34,958 nucleotides of DNA from Bacillota bacterium (GTDB lineage: Bacteria > Bacillota > Thermincolia > Thermincolales > UBA2595). Shown here one piece after another: positions 15,721-22,759 of this stretch (positions are counted from its first letter, which is position 1; every line of letters begins with the position of its first letter). The notes under the pieces were generated by a model that saw only the letters and a list, made by a program, of their open reading frames with translations, made no database searches and had not been told where the DNA came from. The position numbers and the translations under genes were made by a program. The stretch is from assembly GCA_021847735.1 (NCBI GenBank), contig JAJZQD010000017.1, positions 1 through 34,958 of the forward strand. The letters are read 5' to 3'.

Positions 15721-16058
15721 CTGCCCTTTCTCCTGACATACTTAGAGGTTATCTCAAAAGAGGCAACCTCACACATTTCGGGGAGAGGGCAGGTGTGTTC
15801 CGGAGAGTGAGGCTGACATCCGCCGGTCCGCAATCCGCGCAGCGGGAGCGGTTAACCGGCTGAGTTGTTGCTCACTCTCAGGGACATTACTGCCCTTTCT
15901 CCTGACATACTTAGATGTTATCTCAAAAAAGGCAACCTCACATATTTCGGGGAGAGGGCAGGTGTGTTCCGGAGAGTGAGGCTGACATCCGCCGGTCCGC
16001 AATCCGCGTAGCGGGAGCGGTTAACCGGCTGAGTTGTTGCTCACTCTCAGGGACATTC
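15721..16058. repeat. 169-bp tandem direct duplication containing the hairpin repeat
   Basis: Two nearly identical units run from 15721 and from 15890, each 169 bp, and a third partial start appears at 16059. They differ at only a handful of positions. Each unit holds a small hairpin (GGTTATCTC-AAAA-GAGGCAACC in the first) and one copy of the long hairpin. TATCTCAAAAGAGGCA (from 15750) recurs inverted near 16090-16107, so the whole block may be bounded by inverted repeats. The right boundary touches the fprA stop codon. No gene is present in this 400-bp gap. Confidence 0.9.
15780..15902 (-). repeat. Long hairpin repeat, copy 2
   Basis: Read on the minus strand, this 123-bp copy has the outer stem GAGGGCAG/CTGCCCTC-like, then GAGAGTGAG/CTCACTCTC, the unpaired CAACAAC and GTCAG, helix GCCGGT/ACCGGC, CCGC/GCGG, and the apical CCGC/GCGG. 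Compared with copies 1 and 4, the helix sequences differ but stay paired. It is inverted relative to copies 1 and 4. Confidence 0.85.
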
Positions 16059-16071
16059 CTGCCCTCTCCCC
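15949..16071 (-). repeat. Long hairpin repeat, copy 3
   Basis: This is the second member of the tandem pair, offset from copy 2 by exactly 169 bp and almost identical to it. The outer stem GGGGAGAGGGCAG/CTGCCCTCTCCCC is perfect here. The near-identity with copy 2 points to recent duplication. The pair lies between the converging 3' ends of the HD-GYP gene and fprA. Confidence 0.85.
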
Positions 16072-16103
16072 TGACCCGAATCAAGAGTATGCCTCTTTTG
16101 GGA

Positions 16104-17288
16104 TTATATCTTTTCCCCCACCATCCGGCCCGCTTCGAAACAGCGGGTCAGTTCGTCAGGGGTCGGCACCCATTTGACTGTTAAGGGGTCATGGATAATT
16201 TCCACCCCGGCAGCCTTTAGCTTTTCTTCAATGGTGCCTACAGCTCCCCCGCCCCAGCCAAAAGAACCAAAAGCCATCCCTATTTTGTTTTTAGGCTTAA
16301 GCCCTTTAAGGTCATCCAACAGGGGGGCAACATTTGGTAAAATGTCATTATTGATGGTCGGGGAACCTATAATGACGGCCTTGGCGTTTATCATTTCCTT
16401 GATAATATCGTTCCTGTCTGATACCGACAATTTGAAAAGCTTGGCAGTTACACCGGCGCTTGTTATCCCGGCAACCACCGCTTTGGCCATCTTTTCAGTG
16501 CTCTCCCACATGGTATCATAAATTACCAGCGCTTTGCGTTCGGCTTCTCCTTTGGCCCACTTGACATAGGCATTAACTATCCGACCGGGGTCCTTACGCC
16601 AGATAATTCCGTGACTGGGCCCAATCATCTTGATTTCGATTCCCAATTTGGTGACTTCATCGAGCTTCTTGAGAACCAATGGACTAAAGGGCAGGAGAAT
16701 ATTGGCGTAGTATTTGGCGGCTTCGTCCATGACCTCATCCATATCAACCTCGTCGTCAAACCTGAAATTGGTGGCAATATGCTGGCCAAAGGCGTCATTG
16801 GGCAATAGGATGGCATCTTCCTTCATGTAGGTGAACATACTGTCCGGCCAATGAAGCATCGGGGCTTCTATAAAGGTAAGAGTCCTTTTGCCGATTTTCA
16901 ATTCATCCCCGGTTTTGACGATATTGTAGTCCCATCCCCCGAAATAGTGTTTTTCCAGGCCCTCTTTTCCTCTCTGGGTACAGTAAATTTTAGCTTGGGG
17001 GGCCAAACCCATGATAACGGGGAGGGTACCCGAGTGGTCGGTTTCCACGTGGTTAATGACTACATTATCTATTTTTGCCGGGTCCACTATTTCCCTGATA
17101 TGACGCAGCAGTTCGTCGGCAAAAGGCCGGTACACCGTATCGACCAGAGTTATCTCGTCATCCATGATGAGATAGGCATTATATGTCGTCCCCCGGTGGG
17201 TTGAATAAGCGGGGCCGTGAAAATACCTGATATTCCAGTCCACCGCCCCTACCCAGTACACACCTTCTGTAAGCTTAACACTAGGCAT
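16104..17288 (-). CDS. FprA-type flavodiiron protein (A-type flavoprotein)
   Basis: The 394-residue enzyme combines an N-terminal metallo-beta-lactamase-like diiron domain (about 1-250) with a C-terminal flavodoxin domain. Diiron ligands are visible in HVETDH (His80, Glu82, Asp84, His85), LHWPD, NDAFGQH and GPSHG. The flavodoxin part starts ALVIYDTMWESTEKMA and has GSPTINND and AFGSFGWGGG for FMN. Such proteins reduce oxygen to water or nitric oxide to nitrous oxide and protect anaerobes. There is no extra rubredoxin domain, so a separate donor is needed. ATG 17288 follows AAAAGGAGCGTGATTCCT. Upstream lies an extended -10 (TGTTATACT) beside the near-palindrome TTAACGCGTTTA, a possible operator. 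Confidence 0.95.
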   Translation of the reverse strand: MPSVKLTEGVYWVGAVDWNIRYFHGPAYSTHRGTTYNAYLIMDDEITLVDTVYRPFADELLRHIREIVDPAKIDNVVINHVETDHSGTLPVIMGLAPQAKIYCTQRGKEGLEKHYFGGWDYNIVKTGDELKIGKRTLTFIEAPMLHWPDSMFTYMKEDAILLPNDAFGQHIATNFRFDDEVDMDEVMDEAAKYYANILLPFSPLVLKKLDEVTKLGIEIKMIGPSHGIIWRKDPGRIVNAYVKWAKGEAERKALVIYDTMWESTEKMAKAVVAGITSAGVTAKLFKLSVSDRNDIIKEMINAKAVIIGSPTINNDILPNVAPLLDDLKGLKPKNKIGMAFGSFGWGGGAVGTIEEKLKAAGVEIIHDPLTVKWVPTPDELTRCFEAGRMVGEKI

Positions 17289-17476
17289 AGGAATCACGCT
17301 CCTTTTCATTTATTTAGTATCAAACAAAATAGCCCGGTTTATCCCGATGTTCCGTTTTTGATATTCTTCCTTATTCAAAGTATAACATATCTAAACGCGT
17401 TAAACGATGATTTCCGTCACAACCCAGGATGATTTTAATTAAGCCTCACAGGCAGGTTGTTTATCCCAATTCCAAG

Positions 17477-17568
17477 ACTCCACCTTCTATTAGGTGGAGT
17501 TTCCACTTTTCTGCTTCAGTGGGGGTAGAGTCCCCCACTGAAGTTTCGATGTTCAGCTTTAGCTGAAC
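17477..17568 (+). repeat. Three tandem palindromes resembling an IS200/IS605 end
   Basis: Three perfect or near-perfect hairpins follow each other: ACTCCACCT/AGGTGGAGT (17477-17500), CTTCAGTGGGGG/CCCCCACTGAAG (17514-17543) and GTTCAGCT/AGCTGAAC (17551-17568). Subterminal hairpins of this kind are typical of IS200/IS605 elements, whose ends are recognised as single-stranded DNA. No tnpA or tnpB is present, so this would be a relic or a non-autonomous copy. It could instead be a structured leader of the protease gene 70 bp downstream. The 352 bp between fprA and the protease hold nothing else. Confidence 0.5.
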
Positions 17569-17639
17569 GAGTTCACTTTTGAAGGAATAAAATAAAAAAC
17601 GTTGAAATAACACAATATCAGCTTTAGGAGGTTTTAACA

Positions 17640-18353
17640 TTGAGTTATATTTTGGTGTGTTTCATTATTGGGCTGGCACTTCTGGTTCATGAGACCGGGC
17701 ATTTCGTCCTGGCCCAGATGGTTAAAATCCCGATTGAAAGGTTTTCCGTGGGGCTTGGCCCCAGGTTGTGGGGTTTCAGGGCGGGCGGCACGGATTTTTG
17801 TATTTCCCTTATTCCTTTTGGAGGGTATGTCCTGCCAAAGGTGGAGTCTGAGAACGATTTTTTCCGGATTTCGCCCTGGAAAAGGATTTGGTTCTCTCTT
17901 GGCGGGCCAATGGCCAACCTGGTGTCAGTAATCCCTATCCTGGCGGTGTTCAATACAGCCACTAAAGGCCTGTCAGCAGCCGGCATTTTTTACCACCCGC
18001 TGTTGCAATCGGTGGGGTATATTAAAGGAATTGTCTCCACAGTCCCCCTGTTGTTCAGTCAGCCACAGAATCTATCGGGAGTGGTGGGAATCGTATCCCA
18101 GGGGAGCCATATTGTCAGTACCGGGCTGGCCGGGTTACTGGCCCTGGCGGCGTTCCTGAGTGTAAACCTGGCTGTCCTCAACCTTCTGCCAATCCCGGCC
18201 CTTGACGGGGGGCAAATTCTAATGACATTGCTGGAAGCTATATGGCCCAAGTGGAATAAAATTAGAGTGCCATTATCTATTCTCGGCTGGTTATTTTTAA
18301 TCAGCGTGATGATTTATGCAACTTCAAGAGACATTTCCAGGTTACTGGGATAA
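17640..18353 (+). CDS. Site-2-type membrane metalloprotease (M50), RseP-like without PDZ domain
   Basis: The 237-residue membrane protein carries the zinc motif LLVHETGHF in the first helix, then SVGLGPRLWGFRAGG and LIPFGGYVLPK as in RseP. The second active-site motif is LNLLPIPALDGGQI. The family normally has about 340-450 residues with one or two PDZ domains between these halves; none is here. Intramembrane cleavage of a regulatory protein is the expected activity; the substrate is unknown. The start is TTG 17640 behind TTTAGGAGGTTTTAACA, a strong site. The SanA/YdcF-like gene follows 40 bp later and is probably cotranscribed. Confidence 0.87.
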   Translation: MSYILVCFIIGLALLVHETGHFVLAQMVKIPIERFSVGLGPRLWGFRAGGTDFCISLIPFGGYVLPKVESENDFFRISPWKRIWFSLGGPMANLVSVIPILAVFNTATKGLSAAGIFYHPLLQSVGYIKGIVSTVPLLFSQPQNLSGVVGIVSQGSHIVSTGLAGLLALAAFLSVNLAVLNLLPIPALDGGQILMTLLEAIWPKWNKIRVPLSILGWLFLISVMIYATSRDISRLLG

Positions 18354-18393
18354 GTGTGACATCGACGGTTAGCTAATCCGGGGGGGAAAACGG

Positions 18394-19059
18394 TTGAAAA
18401 CAAATAAGGCTCTTAAAAAATTGGCTTTGGCCGCCCTCGCTGTATTTAGTTTTGCTTTGTATGCCAATATTTCTGTCAACCGGGCAGGACAAACCGGGGT
18501 CTATTCCGTGGAGAGTTCCCCGCAGGCCGAAGCGGTAATCATACTTGGGGCAAGGGTTTACGAAAGCGGCGGGGTGTCCCAGGTGCTGGCTGACCGCCTG
18601 GAAACCGGTATCGAGTTATACAAAAAGGGCAAAGTCAAAAAACTTCTGTTAACAGGTGACCACGGTCAGAAATCCTATGACGAAGTAAACCAAATGCGAA
18701 TATATGCTTTAAGGCGTGGGATACCCGAAGGGGATATATTTATGGACCACGCCGGTTTCAGCACATATGACAGTATGTACAGAGCCCGTGACGTCTTCCT
18801 GGTGAAAAGTGTCCTAGTAGTTACCCAGGACTTTCACCTGCCGAGGGCTCTTTATATTGCCAGATGGCTTGGGTTGGAAGCGCACGGTGTGTCGGCTGAC
18901 AAAAGGGTGTATGTCGGACAGAACTATTTGTATTTCCGGGAACTGTTGGCCCGCACAAAAGCCGTGGCCCAGCTGGCCCTCGGCATGAAACCGAAATACC
19001 TGGGGCCGGCGATTCCGATTACCGGTGACGGCAGGGCCACCAAAGACACCCGGATTTAG
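18394..19059 (+). CDS. SanA/YdcF-like DUF218 envelope protein
   Basis: This 221-residue protein has one N-terminal membrane anchor (ALAALAVFSFALYANI) and a DUF218 domain: AVIILGARVY, KLLLTGDHG, HAGFSTYDSMYRARDVF and VTQDFHLPRALYIARWLG. The same motifs occur in SanA, which affects envelope barrier function in enterobacteria. The biochemical activity of the family is not settled. The start is TTG 18394 with GGGGGG 7 nt upstream. Its TAG stop overlaps the opposing stop of the epimerase gene (the shared bases TTAG, 19056-19059). Confidence 0.85.
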   Translation: MKTNKALKKLALAALAVFSFALYANISVNRAGQTGVYSVESSPQAEAVIILGARVYESGGVSQVLADRLETGIELYKKGKVKKLLLTGDHGQKSYDEVNQMRIYALRRGIPEGDIFMDHAGFSTYDSMYRARDVFLVKSVLVVTQDFHLPRALYIARWLGLEAHGVSADKRVYVGQNYLYFRELLARTKAVAQLALGMKPKYLGPAIPITGDGRATKDTRI

Positions 19060-19943
19060 GCGGTTTTCCAATTTATGGACTTGCTTAACGAATATGATAC
19101 CACTGCGGATAATTCCTCGCCAGGTTTTAAAATCCTGGCCTTTTCCTTGTTCAGGTCGTAGTTGCTGCCCATCCACGGCTCAACACACAAAAACTCTTTG
19201 TTCTGTAAGTTCCAGAGCACAATATAACGGAAAGAGTCGTCAAATTTGACAGTGACCCTATAACCGTCAGTCCTGTCAAAACTCACCCGGTTTTCATAGA
19301 GGTCGGTAAAGACAAGGTTAGTCTCAGGTTGTGCATTAAGGTTTAATTTCCCGTTATATTCCACGGTTAAGCCGGATTTAATATCATAGTAGCTGCCGGA
19401 AGGAATATTTAAATAAACGGCTTTGGCACCGGGTGCATAGAAATACGGGTGAAATCCGGCATAAAAAGGCATATCAGCCGGTGAATTGTTTAGATACCTT
19501 TGTTCTATCGTAATCCGCCCGGCTTCTATCAGGTAAGTGAAAGAAAGGCTGAAATCAAAGGGATAAGCTTCCCTCGTTTGCGCGTCACTGGCCGTCTTCA
19601 GGGTAATCCGGGCAGAGGCCTCAGAGCAAGCCACATCCGCCACTTCCCACCTCATGTTCCTGGCTAGCCCGTGCTGTTTCATTTCATACTGCCGCCCATC
19701 CAGGGTGTACCTACCGTCCTCCAGCGGCCCGCAAATAGGAAACAACACGGGGTTACCCCCGCGGACATTTTTATTAGGGTCTAACAGGGTTTCCCGGTCC
19801 AGATAGAGGAGGGGAATGCCTTTGACTAGGAATTCCGTTAAAATCCCACCCCTGGCGGGTCCAAATCTGGCCTTAGTCCCTTGACCGTCAGACAATTCAC
19901 AGACCTGTAGGGTTCCCTCCGACCATTTGCGATAAATAAACAC
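19056..19943 (-). CDS. Aldose 1-epimerase family protein
   Basis: The 295-residue beta-sandwich protein has the family blocks RGGILTEFLVKG, GGNPVLFPICGPL, KQHGLARNMRWEV (active-site His) and YAGFHPYFYAPG. These fit the aldose 1-epimerase/YeaD-like group that interconverts anomers of sugars or sugar phosphates. I chose GTG 19943, preceded by GGGGGGGCGAAAG; longer readings begin upstream of the promoter at 20011-20039 and are excluded. It is a single gene facing the SanA/YdcF-like gene. The exact sugar is not predictable. Confidence 0.88.
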   Translation of the reverse strand: MFIYRKWSEGTLQVCELSDGQGTKARFGPARGGILTEFLVKGIPLLYLDRETLLDPNKNVRGGNPVLFPICGPLEDGRYTLDGRQYEMKQHGLARNMRWEVADVACSEASARITLKTASDAQTREAYPFDFSLSFTYLIEAGRITIEQRYLNNSPADMPFYAGFHPYFYAPGAKAVYLNIPSGSYYDIKSGLTVEYNGKLNLNAQPETNLVFTDLYENRVSFDRTDGYRVTVKFDDSFRYIVLWNLQNKEFLCVEPWMGSNYDLNKEKARILKPGEELSAVVSYSLSKSINWKTA

Positions 19944-20010
19944 CTTTCGCCCCCCCCGCCACCGGCTGCCTCCGTACGGCAGCACCGGTAAATTTCCCAA
20001 TGTTAATTTA

Positions 20011-20039
20011 ATTATGCCTGACAACCTCTTTGTTGTCAA
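20011..20039 (-). promoter_or_regulatory. Promoter of the epimerase gene with embedded palindrome
   Basis: TTGACA (20039-20034), a 17-bp spacer and CATAAT (20016-20011) form a strong promoter. The -35 box lies within the palindrome TGACAAC-N6-GTTGTCA (20019-20038), which could be a repressor site and also overlaps the region upstream of the divergent thioesterase gene. Confidence 0.75.
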
Positions 20040-20064
20040 AATTTCACTTAAAGGAGACCCGTAA

Positions 20065-20466
20065 ATGAACACATACAAAACAAAAATCCCGGTGCCTTAT
20101 TACGAACTGAATAATCACCGGGAAGCCGACGCCGTGGCAGTATTAAATTATCTCCAGGAGGCAACCGTCAGGCACTCGGAAACAGTCGGATGCGGCATTG
20201 GCAGGCTAATGGCCGGCAGACAGGGTTGGATGCTTACCCGGTGGTCCCTGGTAATGAGGAGATATCCCCAGTGGCGGGAGACCATTGAGGTTGAAACATG
20301 GCCCTCAAAGTTCGAACGATTCTACGCTGTCCGCGAGTTTAAAATTACCGGCAAAGACGGAGAAATGCTGGGGGCGGCCACAACCCAATGGGTATTTTTT
20401 GATTTTAACAGGAAGCGGCCTGTCAGAATCCCCACTAGAGCCCCACGGGTTCTTGTATTTCACTAA
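20065..20466 (+). pseudogene. Acyl-ACP thioesterase, N-terminal half only
   Basis: The 133 residues match the first hotdog domain of bacterial acyl-ACP thioesterases: VPYYELNNHREADAVAVLNY, GWMLTRWSLVMRRYP, ETIEVETWPSKFERFYAVRE and FFDFNRKRPVRIP. Full enzymes have about 240-260 residues in two hotdog domains. Here the family similarity stops at RPVRIP, and a 10-residue foreign tail leads to a stop. The downstream gene begins its 3' end only 20 bp later, so the second half was deleted. ATG 20065 has a good site (AAAGGAGACCCGTAA). A single-domain dimer might still fold, but activity is doubtful. Confidence 0.7.
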
Positions 20467-20486
20467 GTGCCGCCTGATGTTCACGG

Positions 20487-21185
20487 TTATTTGTAGTCTT
20501 TAACCGTTACCTTGGTCATGATGTCACCGATTTGAATCTGTTCAACAGCATCCATACCTGACAAGGTCTGGCCGAAGACGGTATATCCCCCGTCCAGTTG
20601 GGGAAGGTCTGCCAGCGCAATATAGAACTGAGCGTCACCGGTATTTGTATTGGTTCCCTGGGTAGCCATTCCCAAAGCACCTTTAAGGTGCTTATGCCAG
20701 TTGAGTTCTTCCGGTATTCCGTAGCCGAGGCTTCCGGAGCCGTTGGGGTTAGGTGCCCCGCCTTGAACTACAAAACCCGGTTCAACGCGATGGAAGGTCT
20801 TGCCGTTATAATATCCGGACTTGGCTAATTTCTCAAAATTTTTCACTGTTTCAGGGGCTTCCTTGGGAAAAAGTTCAATATATATTTTTCCATACTTGGT
20901 TTCAATCATCGCTGCTTTTTTACCTTTTAACTGGGACTCATCGAAGGGCTTCTGCTTTTTTTCTGCTGCCGGTGCCTGAGGGCTCTGGTTAGATTGGGTT
21001 TCCTGGCTTTTCTGGGCGCTCTGGTTAGCTTGGTCGCTCTGGTCAGTCCGCCCATTCTGGGTTGCTTGCTCGTTCTGGTTAGTCTGGGTCTGATTGTCAG
21101 TGGCCGCCTGTTTGGTACTGCCTCCACACCCGGTTACAGCCAATAACAGCAAAACAACTGCAAAAATAATGGCTGGTTTTTTCAC
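20487..21185 (-). CDS. Cyclophilin-type peptidyl-prolyl isomerase lipoprotein
   Basis: The 232-residue product has a lipoprotein signal (VKKPAIIFAVVLLLLAVTGC). A 50-residue linker very rich in Gln, Asn, Ser and Thr follows, then a compact cyclophilin domain: MIETKYGKIYIELFP, TFHRVEPGFVVQGGAPN, GALGMATQGTNTNTGDAQFYI and YTVFGQTLSGMD. It should be tethered outside the cytoplasmic membrane and help fold exported proteins. The start is best at GTG 21185, with GGGAGAG 8 nt upstream; a GTG at 21194 sits on the ribosome site. The gene stands alone. Confidence 0.93.
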   Translation of the reverse strand: MKKPAIIFAVVLLLLAVTGCGGSTKQAATDNQTQTNQNEQATQNGRTDQSDQANQSAQKSQETQSNQSPQAPAAEKKQKPFDESQLKGKKAAMIETKYGKIYIELFPKEAPETVKNFEKLAKSGYYNGKTFHRVEPGFVVQGGAPNPNGSGSLGYGIPEELNWHKHLKGALGMATQGTNTNTGDAQFYIALADLPQLDGGYTVFGQTLSGMDAVEQIQIGDIMTKVTVKDYK

Positions 21186-21325
21186 GATAATCACTCTCCC
21201 TATATATTAAATACACACTTTTTAAGATAACAGATTTTGTCCCATTTGTCACCTCACAAAAAGCGACTCTTCATTCGGTGTCATTTGCCCCCGGCCTGGC
21301 ATATTGGGTAGTAGGGAGTGATGAT

Positions 21326-22318
21326 ATGGAACCAAAAAATCATATTTTCCTCATGTACTGCGGCTTTGGACCTGACGGAAAGGAATACCGGAAGTGGACT
21401 ACCCGCGAAACTGAACCATTGGTGGTCTACAAGGACGGCCAAACTTCAGACTGTTTTTTTCCGGCTTTTCTTCTTTTAGGCATCAAATCGGGAAAAGGCC
21501 GGGCCCTCATTCCGGGGTTTGGCCCGCCTGGCGGCAAAGATGACTGGCTTGCCTGGTTGGAAGACATCTTCCTGCCGGGGCACAACCTGGAAGCCATCGC
21601 CCAAACCGTGGAGGCCTTCAAAGTTCCTCCGGTGGACATCTGGGCAGCCCTCCCCTACCCTGACCCGGACATGGGAAATTTCGGGCTTTCGACTGACCGC
21701 AGCCTAGACCTGAGCAGTAACGGAGACCGTACGGTGGCCCTAAAATGGTGGATTAACAGGTTTCTGGCCCGTTGGCACGCCAGGATAAAAGCCAGGGGGT
21801 TGGATCGTTTTGTTACTTTACAAGGTTTTTACTGGCCCAGGGAAAGCATGACACCCAGGGACCGCCTCCTGCTGCCGGCGATAATTCCCCATATCCGCTC
21901 TTTAGGCTGCCGGTCCCTTTGGATTCCTTATTATGCTGTAACCCCCTTCCTGAACATCACCAACCCCGGTTTTGACATCACCATTATACAGCCCAGTTAC
22001 CTGCAAAATCCGGGTTTAGGGTGGCAGCGCCTGGCCGCTGCCGTTAAGAGGGCCAACAAATACGGGGCCGGCATCGAAATAGAATTTGACACCAATGCTG
22101 TGTATGAAAACTCACCTGTCCATAAAATTGCTTTGGATTACCTAAACCGCGGCCTGCCCCAGTTCGAAGGGTACATGTCACGGAATTTTATAGCCTATTA
22201 CACCGGCTATAAGACCGTATTAGGTCTCTTTGAAAGCAAAAACCCCCTATATAAATACCTCTACAGGTTTGTGAAAGGAAGCCTGAAAAAAATCGATTAC
22301 CCGGGAATCAACTATTAG
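21326..22318 (+). CDS. DUF4855 domain protein
   Basis: The 330-residue protein fits DUF4855, seen mainly in spore formers: EPKNHIFLMYCGFGPDG, a central GFYWPRESM, SLGCRSLWIPYYA and GAGIEIEFDTNAVYE. The last blocks resemble the strand ends of a TIM-barrel glycoside-hydrolase fold, with conserved acidic residues. No signal peptide is seen. ATG 21326 follows GGGAGTGATGAT; a longer frame from 21278 lacks a site. The function is not known. Confidence 0.75.
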   Translation: MEPKNHIFLMYCGFGPDGKEYRKWTTRETEPLVVYKDGQTSDCFFPAFLLLGIKSGKGRALIPGFGPPGGKDDWLAWLEDIFLPGHNLEAIAQTVEAFKVPPVDIWAALPYPDPDMGNFGLSTDRSLDLSSNGDRTVALKWWINRFLARWHARIKARGLDRFVTLQGFYWPRESMTPRDRLLLPAIIPHIRSLGCRSLWIPYYAVTPFLNITNPGFDITIIQPSYLQNPGLGWQRLAAAVKRANKYGAGIEIEFDTNAVYENSPVHKIALDYLNRGLPQFEGYMSRNFIAYYTGYKTVLGLFESKNPLYKYLYRFVKGSLKKIDYPGINY

Positions 22319-22416
22319 TAAAGGAACACAACTGGCAGTATTTGACTTGTATAAATTGCCCTCTAAATAATTATTATATCTGATAGTAGTAAATAACAGT
22401 AACAGGAGATGATTAC

Positions 22417-22611
22417 ATGCCAGATGTAAACTGTACCGTAAACAACTGCAAATACTGGACTGACAAAAATCTTTGCACTGCCCAGCAAATCGTGGTCCAA
22501 AACGATCAATCGGGCGGGTTTACCCAGAATGCCCAGCTAAGCCAACTGCAGGCGACCCCGGCATCTGCAAAAGATGATACCTGCTGCCAGACCTTCCAGC
22601 AAATGAAATAA
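22417..22611 (+). CDS. DUF1540 small cysteine-rich protein
   Basis: The 64-residue protein has the DUF1540 pattern: VNCTVNNCKYWTDKNLCTAQQIVV near the start and DDTCCQTFQQMK at the end. The regular cysteines (six in all) suggest metal binding or a disulfide core. This family is common in spore-forming clostridia. AGGAGATGATTAC precedes ATG 22417, and a strong terminator follows 2 bp after the stop, so it is a single-gene transcript. Confidence 0.88.
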   Translation: MPDVNCTVNNCKYWTDKNLCTAQQIVVQNDQSGGFTQNAQLSQLQATPASAKDDTCCQTFQQMK

Positions 22612-22612
22612 T

Positions 22613-22657
22613 AAAAACTCCTGCCACGGTGAACGGTTCACCACGGTAGGAGTTTTT
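22613..22657 (+). terminator. Intrinsic terminator after the DUF1540 gene
   Basis: AAAAACTCCTGCCACGGTGA pairs with TTCACCACGGTAGGAGTTTTT apart from a few internal mismatches, leaving a short loop and a T run. The matching A run on the left would also terminate leftward transcripts. Confidence 0.9.
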
Positions 22658-22759
22658 ATTTGTTTACACCCCCTTTCGGCACTGCCTTTCTTAAACTCAT
22701 AACCTCCCTGACAACAGCATAGGAATTATAGATAAATACTTACCAACCGGAGAGTCAAG

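Noticed and set aside
15721-16071. A CRISPR-like array
   Set aside because: Only two full units of 169 bp with no unique spacers; each unit is one long palindrome, and no cas genes are present.
15624-16184. Several open frames across the tandem repeat, with repeated peptides such as RTGGCQPHSPEHTC
   Set aside because: They arise from the hairpin repeats, differ between frames, and lack ribosome sites and family similarity.
19944-20078. A longer start for the epimerase at 20078
   Set aside because: It would begin upstream of the promoter at 20011-20039 and overlap the divergent thioesterase start; the GTG at 19943 has a ribosome site and fits the family length.
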